DNA of 24,549 nucleotides from Paramicrosporidium saccamoebae (GCA_002794465.1 MTSL01000121.1:1-24549), one strand, 5' to 3'. Shown: positions 16,207 to 24,110, counted from the first letter of the stretch. Numbers and translations: made by a program. The notes: generated by a model from the letters alone, not told the origin.

Positions 16207-17498
16207 AACGGACATTTTTCAAAAATGGTACGGGATTAGATCCACCTGTGCCCTTGACAATACTATTGCTTTTTTGTGCCTGCACTACAATATAGTTGCT
16301 CACCATGGAAAGATGCGTGTTTCTAAAGCTGCGCAGTTTTTGTAGACAGAGATTGTAGGCGTCCTTAATATCCCGCAACATGTCTTGGGAAATGCCTTCA
16401 TCAGTAACCATGGAACGAATGCAAACATTCTCTCCAAGCCATTTCAGCGTGTCACGATGATTTTTGGCCATGTAATTGCGCATGTCGAGAAGATAGGCAC
16501 CGGCAGATGTGACACCTGACTCTCCAATGTGGGAATCTTGAGCTTTGTGATTTACGCCGAGAATTATATCGAGAGCATGTATGACGGGACTTTGGGCTGC
16601 ACTTGCACCGGCGTATTGACGTCCCTCAGTCTCGTCGCCGTAATAGACACCGTCAGGCAGGTTTTCGTCGTTGAGCCATCCTGCCAGCGATCGACGAATA
16701 CGCTGGAAGAACACTGCGGGGATGTTCTCTTCGTACATTCTGCAAAGGATTTCCTCAATCTCGACAATCAATTCAGCAAGCTGGAGGAGGAGTAAATGCA
16801 TTGTTGAATAGTCGAGACGACGAAATGCATTGGCGATCTCGATAGCGGTTGTGAGTACTCTTCCCGACTGACAATCTACGGCAATAGATACTAGATAGAA
16901 CCAAGTCTCGTCAATGGAGCCGCTGGCCGTTAGTATTGTCCACAGATTACTAGATATTAGAAATTCAAGTGCAGTACTCTAAAGAAAGAGGTTCAGTCGG
17001 ATTGACAGGACGAAAATTGAATAGCACGGCGGCGGCATAATTAATAATTGGCAGAATGTCAATAGCCTCGGACACCTTGATCCATGGCTTGGCCAGTCCG
17101 TTAGGGATCCTCTGCCATTATCAAAACGCATTTAGAGGTGATACGTTGAGGGGTTTGTCATGTAGTCGTCCCCGGATGTACGAATGAGCAATAAAAGCCA
17201 GTAAAGTATGTGCCCGCTCACAGGCCAGCCTGTCATTCAAAATTTCGTTGCAATCCAGCTCCGGAAGCTATGCAATAAAGTAGAGAATCATTTATCGGGA
17301 TACATTGTCAATGATACCACGGAGCTTCCCCGACGAGGTCAAGGCAGAAAGGTCCTTGGCAATATCTTCCCATGCACTAAATGCTGGCGGCAGCTTGAGC
17401 TCCGCTCGCTTCAGGCAAGACACGAAGCCATAAACTGGATCCAATTCAAAACGTTGAAATACTTCACCAGCATTAATATACATCTCACTTGGGACCAT
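16178..17498 (-). CDS. IDO: Indoleamine 2,3-dioxygenase
   Basis: 407 aa from exons 17498-17304, 17267-17145, 17111-16978 and 16949-16178. Introns are 36, 33 and 28 nt (17303-17268, 17144-17112, 16977-16950). Spliced landmarks in order: LPPAFSAWEDIAKDLSAL, LACERAHTLLAFIAHSYIRG, KPWIKVSEAIDILPIINYA, IDETWFYLVSIAV, VFFQRIRRSLAGWLND, LPDGVYYGDE, YAGASAAQSPVIHALDIILG, LLDMRNYMAKNHRDTLKWL, NTHLSMVSNYIVV and GTGGSNPVPFLKNVRS. By alignment with human IDO1, H363 is the proximal heme ligand and R236 matches R231. The heme enzyme opens the indole ring of tryptophan to N-formylkynurenine. Length equals the family norm (about 400). It starts 30 nt downstream of the peroxiredoxin stop, on the same strand. 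Confidence 0.95.
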
Positions 17499-17523
17499 CC
17501 CCCCGACACCAAGCAAAACCTTT

Positions 17524-17529
17524 TTTATT
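17524..17529 (-). terminator. Poly(A) signal overlapping the peroxiredoxin stop
   Basis: CTA TAA ATAAAA gives AATAAA starting on the last base of the stop codon. It lies just 26 nt before the IDO ATG, so peroxiredoxin 3' processing and IDO initiation occupy the same stretch. Confidence 0.5.
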
Positions 17530-18082
17530 TATAGGAATGCCAAGACGCTTTGAGCAGTGCTATTCTCCAATTCGCCTATATCAACTCCGACATATTTTAC
17601 CACGCCATCCTTCACCACCAACGCAAATCGTTTGCTGCGGAGACCCATTCCCGCGGCACTAAGATCTTGCTGCATGCCCAAAAGTTTGGCAAAGTCCCCG
17701 TTACCATCAGCGAGCATTAGCAATGATCCAGCCGACAGTGCGACAGCCCAGTTGGCGAGGACAAACGCATCATTAACAGAGACGACAGCCACAGTGTCGA
17801 TGCCCTTGTCCTTTAGCTTTTGGAACGATTCTACAAAACCGGGAACATGAGGACCTGAGCACTTGGCGGGTTAGAACATTGACGAGACGTACCACAGGAG
17901 AAAAAGCACCAGGAACACCAACCAAGACCACTGTCTTTCCTGAAAATACTAGCCATGAGACAATGTCCGTTCCGGGTACTAGAGTCAGTCGTAATGTTTG
18001 TTGGAAGCGGACATGCCCCGTTCCCTTCAATTTTTGCAGTCTTGAACGTAAATTGCGGTAGCTTGTCACCAACTTCGATCAT
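17529..18082 (-). CDS. PRDX5: Peroxiredoxin-5 type (Prx5/Ahp1) thiol peroxidase
   Basis: 163 aa from exons 18082-17980, 17948-17893 and 17861-17529, with two 31-nt introns (17979-17949, 17892-17862). Intron 2 has a TTCTAAC branch site. Splicing restores the family core ITTDSIFSGKTVVLVGVPGA, FSPVCSG with peroxidatic Cys54, PGFVESFQKLKDKGIDTVAV and VSVNDAFVLANW. Then come LLADG-type and KYVGVDIGE elements. It reduces peroxides, using thioredoxin or a similar donor. PGAFSPVC replaces the more common PGAFTPTC, a tolerated variant. There is no obvious targeting peptide, so it is probably cytosolic. IDO follows 30 nt downstream, and a joint role near a heme oxygenase is plausible but inferred. Confidence 0.94.
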
Positions 18083-18530
18083 CTACCAAATTGCACAACA
18101 CTAATTGCATCATACTATGTTGGACATTGTCCCTGGTTGACTAATTTCTCCATCCAACCAATGCAGTGATTGGAAAAAGTTCCAATGGAACGTGGGAGAA
18201 GATGTAGCTGTGACGTAGAGGCAGAGGATTGATTAGTTGGGTATTTGCGTGCTAGAGTGGATCGTTTTGCTGGGTAGTTGAGGACAGTGAGATGTGATGT
18301 GTATCTATACCATTATAGGATTAGCAATAAACAGCCCCCCTTCCCGTCTGTGGTATTATCCCCACTACGCGACATAATTAACACAAATCCCAATGTAAAT
18401 TCTGAAAAGGACACAATATAGTTAGCACGTCTCAGCTGGTATGGGTAAACTTGTAAAAGAGATCGAGTTCTTAATAAGGAAATATGGATTATACTAAGGC
18501 TGGAATTTCGAATTAGCGCATTTTGGCAAG
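18083..18530. promoter_or_regulatory. Divergent intergenic region between PRDX5 and the first kinase gene
   Basis: 448 bp without a convincing gene. CCAAT/ATTGG motifs occur at 18158-18162, 18169-18173 and 18182-18186, with a TGACGTAG element near 18213, likely belonging to PRDX5. From about 18327 the text AATAAACAGCCCCCC...GTCTGTGGTATTATC...CACTA resembles the sequence just before the third kinase gene. TATA-like TATACTAAGG lies near 18490, about 40 nt from the kinase ATG. Confidence 0.4.
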
Positions 18531-19472
18531 ATGAAAATGCCGCTAATGATTTTTGCTGTCCTGCTGTGCTTGGGCGCCATATGCAACGCCGCAAAGCATA
18601 TAGCATACGGTCATAAGATTCCTATTTTGACCAAGGGGCTGCTAGATAAACGCCACCGGTATCGTCCCCGTTTTATAATGTACATGGGCAAAATTTGCAC
18701 CTCTTGGGACTTTAAGAATCTTCGGGAAATCGGAGGTGACTCGACCAATTCCGTCTATCTGGCTGAGCATATTAGCGGGGAGTTGGTGGTGGTAAAGAAA
18801 TTCAGTCGAGATGCGAGACCTGAAGGGATTAGGATGGAGGAGGTGGTACTGAACATGCTACACCATCCCGGTTTACCCACAGGCATCTGCGCGTTTAACC
18901 ATGCCAAAGACGCAGTATCGGTTGTCATGAAATACTATGAAGGAGTAAACATGGCTGATTGGCTCAAGACACGAGAGGGCGTCGTTGAAGCGAACCTACA
19001 AAAAATCGTTATTCAACTGGTTGACGTGCTCCTCTTCCTCCACGATCACGCCATCATCCATAACAACATTGTACTGGAGAATATTATAATCGGAAGGGAA
19101 CTTCAGGTGCGGCTGATAGGATTTGAGTTTACGCGATACGCCCCAGATGGAATGAATTTGGAACTTGGAGATATATATAACATGGCTCCTGAAAAACTCG
19201 CTGGCTCGACGTTTCACAATGGAGTTGATTGGTATGGTCTCGGGCTTGTTATATACCAGGCTACAAACAAACATCACCCATTCCATGGCGCAAGGAGCAT
19301 GGGTGAATTGAAAAGGATTGTAAGCGCCGGGCTGCCTCCTATGCACGCCTCGACAGTTAATGACTTGATCTTTAATTTGTGCAATAGCGACCCGGCAGAA
19401 CGATGGTCTCAGTCCAATGGAGACGCTTGGCGGATTAAAGCACATAGCTACCTACAGGTACCCACAGCATAA
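18531..19472 (+). CDS. Secreted protein pseudokinase
   Basis: 313 aa, ATG at 18531, no intron. Residues 1-20 (MKMPLMIFAVLLCLGAICNA) are a clear signal peptide; no other membrane span. A protein kinase domain runs from about 60 to 305. Retained: VVVKKF with K89 (the ATP lysine), the acidic helix C, MAPEKL and DWYGLGLVIY. Lost: the catalytic-loop Asp is Asn (IIHNNIVLEN, N179; K also lost) and DFG is GFE (LIGFEF, 197-199). The Gly loop is degenerate (IGGDSTNSVYL). It should therefore not transfer phosphate by the usual mechanism. It shares the RYAP(G/D)GM segment and a pre-kinase CxxxDF element with the two active neighbours, so it arose by duplication. Acts in the secretory route or outside the cell; partner unknown. 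AATAAA at 19548-19553. Confidence 0.88.
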   Translation: MKMPLMIFAVLLCLGAICNAAKHIAYGHKIPILTKGLLDKRHRYRPRFIMYMGKICTSWDFKNLREIGGDSTNSVYLAEHISGELVVVKKFSRDARPEGIRMEEVVLNMLHHPGLPTGICAFNHAKDAVSVVMKYYEGVNMADWLKTREGVVEANLQKIVIQLVDVLLFLHDHAIIHNNIVLENIIIGRELQVRLIGFEFTRYAPDGMNLELGDIYNMAPEKLAGSTFHNGVDWYGLGLVIYQATNKHHPFHGARSMGELKRIVSAGLPPMHASTVNDLIFNLCNSDPAERWSQSNGDAWRIKAHSYLQVPTA

Positions 19473-19696
19473 ATCATCCAACTGTTTCGGACCCAATACA
19501 GCTGCTTTCCATTTTGTACGTGGTGAACTACTACATGTTTAAGGAATAATAAACATCATTGGTCGATACGATCAGATGGAAAAATATCTCTATAAGAGAC
19601 ACTATGCCCACTAAAGCGACTCTCAATTAGCGTGTGCGATAAAAGATTCCTGTACGTAGGTTGGTGTGGCACCATCGGCTCGCTCTGATTGTTATT

Positions 19697-20767
19697 ATGT
19701 ATTGTAAAGCATTCATCTTGGTTGCCACAACACTTTTTGGTGCTTTGGCATCTCGCTTCCTTGAAGATAAGCATAAAGAGTCACCTTCCGTCTCAACCAA
19801 TGCAAAAAATATCGAATCTTCTATGCCGGCGGTTAAGACGCCATATGAAGATGCGTCGTTATTAGCTCTGCTGAGTATGCCAAAGTCCAAGCTTGTCACC
19901 TCCAACGGCGGCTATAGCCCGATGTTTCCCAATCATAACGGCCAAACGTGCCGCGCCGATGATTTTACATTACTACGGCTCATAGGGAGAGGAAAGACAT
20001 CTATAGTCTATCTAGCGAGCCACACTAGCGGCCAAGTGGTGGTAATCAAGAAATTTAGCAAAACGTCCCTGGGAGTACTATATAGTATTGAATATCTTCA
20101 GAGGGAAGAGGCGATTCTGCATAAATCGGACCATCCAAACATTCCAAAAGGAATTTGCACCTACATAGACGAGGACGATATAATGTTGGTGATGGAATTT
20201 AAGGCTGAAACGACGCTGTTAGACTGGCTTAGCATGAAATGGTCCTGGTTCCGTGATGTGAAGAATCTACATTTCTTTGTGCGGCAAATGGTCGACGTGC
20301 TCAAGTATCTTCATGGCTTGAACATTTTGCACAATGACATCAAACCAGCCAATATTATCATGGCAGGAGATGGCACCATACAGCTGATTGATTATGGAAT
20401 CGCCAGATATGCACCGGGAGGAATGAAGGGAAGAGTCGGCACGCCAGTCTTCATGCCACCTGAGAAACTCGAAAACTTTCACTTTACCAACGCCGCAGAC
20501 TGGTATTCACTCGGCGTGATCCTCTACCTGATAGTCGCGGGAAAGCATCCGGCGTCGATGGCAATGAACACGGAAGAATTATTAACGGCCATAAAAAGGC
20601 CGCCAGAAGAACCACTATCTCCTCCAGTGATCAATAGGTTTGTGGGTATGCTTTTACACCCCGATCCGAAACGACGGTGGTGTCCTGCCAACAATAATCT
20701 TGACAAAATGGAGTGTCATCCCTTTTGGAACTTGACCAAATCTCTGCAGCGAAAGAGTGCACTTTGA
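19697..20767 (+). CDS. Secreted Ser/Thr-type protein kinase (probably active)
   Basis: 356 aa from the first in-frame ATG at 19697; codons before it lack ATG. The start MYCKAFILVATTLFGALA is a signal peptide, and there is no later membrane span. A pre-kinase element LLALLSMPKSKL, then GGYSPMFPNHNGQTCRADDF (71-90), is shared with the third kinase. The kinase domain has GRGKTSIVYL (Gly loop), K118 in VVIKKF, catalytic loop LHNDIKPAN (D214, K216, N219), metal-binding DYG (232-234) and FMPPEKL. HND in place of HRD marks a non-RD kinase, normally not needing activation-loop phosphorylation. Substrates unknown. It sits between the pseudokinase and the third kinase. TATAAGAG at 19591-19598; AATAAA at 20789-20794. 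Confidence 0.88.
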   Translation: MYCKAFILVATTLFGALASRFLEDKHKESPSVSTNAKNIESSMPAVKTPYEDASLLALLSMPKSKLVTSNGGYSPMFPNHNGQTCRADDFTLLRLIGRGKTSIVYLASHTSGQVVVIKKFSKTSLGVLYSIEYLQREEAILHKSDHPNIPKGICTYIDEDDIMLVMEFKAETTLLDWLSMKWSWFRDVKNLHFFVRQMVDVLKYLHGLNILHNDIKPANIIMAGDGTIQLIDYGIARYAPGGMKGRVGTPVFMPPEKLENFHFTNAADWYSLGVILYLIVAGKHPASMAMNTEELLTAIKRPPEEPLSPPVINRFVGMLLHPDPKRRWCPANNNLDKMECHPFWNLTKSLQRKSAL

Positions 20768-21003
20768 GTCTCGACCATCCACTAGTTCAATAAAAGTACT
20801 AGAGCGATTGCCAAGGACATATGGAATGCCCAAGACAGTTCAGCCTATCTGGTGCTGAGGACACAAAGGCCAGTCTATCTGATGAGACTCGAACTTAATG
20901 ACATGAACGGATCTGCCCGTATCAATACCCGTGATTTAATAGCTCAACTTTAGAACCTACCACCCCCCCCCCATCATAAATAGTCTGCGGTATCATCGCT
21001 ACT

Positions 21004-22035
21004 ATGCACCAGTTTCTAATTGGTCTGGTTTTAATTAATATGCACTGTGGACAGCTCATCCTTCTTACTGCAGTATTTTCCAATGTTTCAGCATCTCACT
21101 TTATTGGGGCGCTAGATGACACTGCACCGGCGGCTTCGTCATTGTATGAAAAGGAATCTTTAGCGACTCTGCTAAGTATGCCGATTGAAAGATTTGTCGC
21201 TGCCGATGGCACTTATATTCCAATGTTTCCAAACTACCAAGGACGACCATGTGATCCTAGTGACTTTACAATAATTGAACAACTCGGAGATGGAAATACT
21301 TCCTTGGTGTTCAAGGCTATACATTCTAAAGGCGAGTACGTGGTGGGCAAGGTATTCAGGAGAGAATTTGAATGGGGTATCTCGGACTTTGAATTCCTCC
21401 GAATGGAGGAATTAATCTTGCATAAAGGAGACCACCCGAGCATTCCAAGAGGAATCTGCACTTTTAAAGAAGATCGTCGCATAGTTATTATAATGGGATT
21501 CACTACCAACATGACGATAGAACAATGGCTTGGTACAAGCAGATTCAAAAACGCGGCAAACCAGCGCTTCTTTGTGCAGCAAATGGTCGACGTACTACAA
21601 TATCTCCATGGTCTGGACATTTTGCACAATGACATCAAGCCGGGAAATGTTCTCCTGGCCGAGGACGGCACCATACAACTGATTGACTTTGGACTTGCGA
21701 GACATGCACCCGGAGGAATGAAGGCGGATATCGGCACGCCGATCTACATGCCACCCGAGAAGCTTCAACAATCTCATTTTAACAATGCTGCAGATTGGTA
21801 TTCATTTGGGCTTCTCCTCTACGAACTTTTTACCGGACATAACCCGTTCTCTGATCTAGATACCCGGGAGGAATTATTGCAAGCTGTTGCGTGCACTCAA
21901 TTCGAGATAGCCTACTGTTCGATCACTAGCGATTTTGTAAACATGCTACTACAAAAGGATTCAAATCAACGGTGGTGTCTAGCCAACCAAAACCTGGGAG
22001 AGATGAAAGGTCATCCTTTCTGGGATCTACAGTAA
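21004..22035 (+). CDS. Secreted Ser/Thr-type protein kinase (probably active)
   Basis: 343 aa from ATG 21004, or 331 aa from ATG 21040, the position matching the ATG of the neighbouring kinase. Both starts give a signal peptide, with likely cleavage after NVSAS. A TATA-like ATAAATA at 20976-20982 is only 22 nt from the first ATG, which favours 21040. The pre-kinase element LATLLSMPIERF, then GTYIPMFPNYQGRPCDPSDF, precedes the kinase domain: GDGNTSLVFK, K116 in VVGKVF, LHNDIKPGN (D210), IDFG (D228) and YMPPEKL (numbering from 21004). All catalytic residues are present, with HND instead of HRD. It is the closest relative of the kinase at 19697, with near-identical QQMVDVL-YLHGLxILHNDIKP stretches. 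Possible AATAAA at 22143-22148. Confidence 0.88.
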   Translation: MHQFLIGLVLINMHCGQLILLTAVFSNVSASHFIGALDDTAPAASSLYEKESLATLLSMPIERFVAADGTYIPMFPNYQGRPCDPSDFTIIEQLGDGNTSLVFKAIHSKGEYVVGKVFRREFEWGISDFEFLRMEELILHKGDHPSIPRGICTFKEDRRIVIIMGFTTNMTIEQWLGTSRFKNAANQRFFVQQMVDVLQYLHGLDILHNDIKPGNVLLAEDGTIQLIDFGLARHAPGGMKADIGTPIYMPPEKLQQSHFNNAADWYSFGLLLYELFTGHNPFSDLDTREELLQAVACTQFEIAYCSITSDFVNMLLQKDSNQRWCLANQNLGEMKGHPFWDLQ

Positions 22036-22313
22036 TCCTTAAAGCGGAAGGCTGGTTGAGATTACAAGGCATTGAAGGTGTAAAGTGGGGAATTAATCTG
22101 ATCACTTACTAGTGTGAGGCTATCAGAAATTGCATTAATGCTAATAAACGAGATTCACGGTGATACTCTCACTACGTGAAAGGTCTGGGAGGTGACAAAT
22201 TTAATAAAGGACTTTGATTGAAAACGCCAGATTCACGACTAACCTCATGGGTGTGAAAATTACTATGAAAATGAATCCCACTAATTCCAAGCGGGCCCCG
22301 GTTGAGGGATTCC
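22036..22313. other. Intergenic stretch before the U5 gene
   Basis: 278 bp without a recognisable gene. It contains two AATAAA signals after the kinase gene (near 22143 and 22203) and short palindromic text such as TCACTTACTAGTGTGA. Any snRNA promoter element upstream of the TATA box would lie here. Confidence 0.35.
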
Positions 22314-22320
22314 TATAAAA
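22314..22320 (+). promoter_or_regulatory. TATA box of the U5 snRNA gene
   Basis: TATAAAA lies about 30 nt before the inferred 5' end of U5, the normal TATA-to-start distance. Confidence 0.75.
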
Positions 22321-22343
22321 GCGGGATTCTGCGGCCGGGCCTG

Positions 22344-22466
22344 CAATCGTCCAGGGCCGCTCCTCAGAGCGTACAAATCTTTCGCCTTTTACTAAAGATT
22401 TCCGTGGCGGGTGGCACTTTTAACTGGACTGACCCAATTTTTTTGGCCGTCCACAGGATGGCAACA
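22344..22466 (+). ncRNA. U5: U5 spliceosomal snRNA
   Basis: The invariant U5 loop I is present exactly: stem AAATCTTT (22375-22382), loop CGCCTTTTACT (22383-22393), stem AAAGATTT (22394-22401), followed by CCGTGG. The lower stem pairs GTCCAG (22349-22354) with CTGGAC (22424-22429), and GCCGCT with GGTGGC. The Sm site AATTTTTTTGG is at 22436-22446. A perfect 7-bp 3' hairpin GCCGTCC-ACA-GGATGGC follows at 22446-22462. U5 holds the exon ends in the spliceosome through loop I. Ends are estimated: the 5' end from the TATA box and stem, the 3' end a few nt past the hairpin. The size (about 120 nt) is that of human U5. Its conservation shows that a standard major spliceosome handles the 23-36 nt introns here. 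Confidence 0.96.
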
Positions 22467-22561
22467 ATTATAACAAAATGAACCCAATATGAGCAGAACA
22501 TAGACATAGGCAGCATTTATAGTGTGGTATGATACATTTATATTGCCTCTCCATCCAAGTA

Positions 22562-22906
22562 CTAGTCGCCGTACTTGAGCTTGCGGAATAAATTGAATGT
22601 TGTCGGGTCCAAGTCGGTGGATTCGTTTAAATGACGTACTGTCAGCTCTGGACTCGAGCCATTTGGGTGTCTTAGCGACCTTACACTGGTACTTGTAGCA
22701 CTTTCGCTTTCGTGCCCAGTGACCTGCCTCTGGAACACCATAATGCGCTCATGGCTCTCCATAAACGGGTCCCGAAACTGCAGCCAGTTCTTAAAATTGG
22801 CATCCACATCCATTGCGGCTCGCTCGAGACGACGCTGGCTCTCCGTCTGCCGCTCTGCTTGTTCGGCCTGTTGTTTCTGGAGCAGTAGGGCATCTTGGAA
22901 GCGCAT
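22562..22906 (-). CDS. Small coiled-coil protein, unrecognised
   Basis: 114 aa, ATG at 22906, 16 nt downstream of the SIL1 stop on the same strand. Residues about 5-35 are a Gln/Glu/Arg-rich helix (LLLQKQQAEQAERQTESQRR), probably coiled-coil. Next comes a conserved-looking FKNWLQFRDPFMESHERIMV segment and a Ser/Thr-rich tail ending FNLFRKLKYGD. No signal peptide. Codon texture resembles its neighbours and the frame is clean, so I accept it as a gene, but I do not recognise the family. Confidence 0.55.
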   Translation of the reverse strand: MRFQDALLLQKQQAEQAERQTESQRRLERAAMDVDANFKNWLQFRDPFMESHERIMVFQRQVTGHESESATSTSVRSLRHPNGSSPELTVRHLNESTDLDPTTFNLFRKLKYGD

Positions 22907-22922
22907 GCAGACTATTTAGAAT

Positions 22923-24110
22923 TTATTTTATAAACTTTTTACAAAAGGCAACGATGTGAGGGAAGCGGGGCGGGATGTGGGGCACTTCAGAGTGACAAAG
23001 GGGTTGGAAGGACATGGCCAAGGATTCGTCGAAATGGTCGTGGGCTGATGGGAGATGGCGTTCTAGGAGAACCAACGGGTCATCGTGATGTCCAAGCGGC
23101 TCCTCGCGGGCCAGCGCTGCTAGGAACACCATGGCGCGTTCAAAGATGAAATGGTCAACCCCGCGGATGAGAACCTTGTCCAACACATCAAAGCCCTGCG
23201 CATTGACAAACTGATACCGAGTGCCAGCCATATTCAGCTCGGCCATGTTTGCCAAAATGGCCACAATTCGCCTCAAAATCTGTGAATCAGTCTCCACACG
23301 CAACTTTGACACAATTGTGGCAAGGTGATTGCTCATCAAGACGCCTTCTACCGCCGATGGGTTATTGTGCACGGAAGCCGAAATGATAGTGGCCGCAATT
23401 AATCGGGTTTTTCGACTTTCGTCACCCAGAAGGATTACCAAATTGCCGAAATTGCTAGCATGTGTTAGTGCTGCGCCCACGGAAATTTGATGGGCTTCCT
23501 CGTCAAGCGCCTCAAGGGTTTGCTGCTGGATGGACGAGTCAGAGGAGAGGATTCGGTCTAGCTGCTGCTCTATAATAGTCTTTTCCGGAGGACTGTGGGC
23601 GTTGTCAGTTGGAACGGGCATGGGCAAGTGCTTCTCTTCATCTGTCTTGGGCTGGTGCTTCCGTGCCATTCTCTGGCCAGATTTAAAGTCGAGTTTTATA
23701 TCCAATCCATGGGGGAGAACAGCATCGGCAGGAATTTCTTTCCACTCGTCAGTTGCTTCGAAATTTGCACCCGTCTGCGCATTATGCGAGTCGTTATGAA
23801 GCTCGGGATGTTCGGAGTGGTCGAAATGACCATGTGCGACGTTGCGCATTTCCTCGGCGACATGGTTTATACCATGATGGTCATGCATGTGCTGACTATC
23901 TTTCTCAGCTCGCATATATTGTCCACGGTTGCTCTTACGCAGAAAAGTCACTGTCAAACCACATCCGATAAGCAGGCCCACGATAATGTAGAATAGTCGA
24001 CGTCCTCCTAAGCGAGAACTTCCTGTCCTTACTGAGACATAGCCGACGTTGTGCATCTTCTTTGTAGTCTCACGGTTCATTCGGGTATTGTTAGCTTTTA
24101 CAGGGATCAT
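22923..24110 (-). CDS. SIL1: SIL1/HspBP1-type nucleotide exchange factor of ER Hsp70
   Basis: 395 aa from ATG 24110 (upstream in-frame codons lack ATG). After a 38-residue basic N-terminus comes one hydrophobic segment (LFYIIVGLLIGCGLTVTFL, 39-57), then a His-rich stretch (HMHDHHGINH, AHGHFDHSEHPELHNDSHN). The SIL1 signature follows: DAVLPHGLDIKLDFKSGQR, parallel to human AVPAGSHVRLNLQTGER. Armadillo-like helices come next: LDEEAHQISVGAALTHASNF, LLGDESRKTRLIAATIISAS, LRRIVAILANMAELN. SIL1 releases ADP from BiP in the ER lumen. The N-terminus reads as a type II anchor rather than a cleaved signal peptide. AATAAA overlaps the stop (22927-22922). Confidence 0.85.
   Translation of the reverse strand: MIPVKANNTRMNRETTKKMHNVGYVSVRTGSSRLGGRRLFYIIVGLLIGCGLTVTFLRKSNRGQYMRAEKDSQHMHDHHGINHVAEEMRNVAHGHFDHSEHPELHNDSHNAQTGANFEATDEWKEIPADAVLPHGLDIKLDFKSGQRMARKHQPKTDEEKHLPMPVPTDNAHSPPEKTIIEQQLDRILSSDSSIQQQTLEALDEEAHQISVGAALTHASNFGNLVILLGDESRKTRLIAATIISASVHNNPSAVEGVLMSNHLATIVSKLRVETDSQILRRIVAILANMAELNMAGTRYQFVNAQGFDVLDKVLIRGVDHFIFERAMVFLAALAREEPLGHHDDPLVLLERHLPSAHDHFDESLAMSFQPLCHSEVPHIPPRFPHIVAFCKKFIK

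Noticed and set aside
16178-16801. A complete 207-residue gene starting at 16801
   Set aside because: This is only the C-terminal half of IDO; three upstream exons supply the N-terminal half, and 16801 is an internal Met.
18083-18530. Hidden tRNA or small RNA gene
   Set aside because: No B-box, cloverleaf, Sm site or other RNA signature was visible by eye.
19661-19696. Start of the second kinase at 19661
   Set aside because: That codon is TTG; the first ATG at 19697 begins a clean signal peptide and aligns with the sister kinase.
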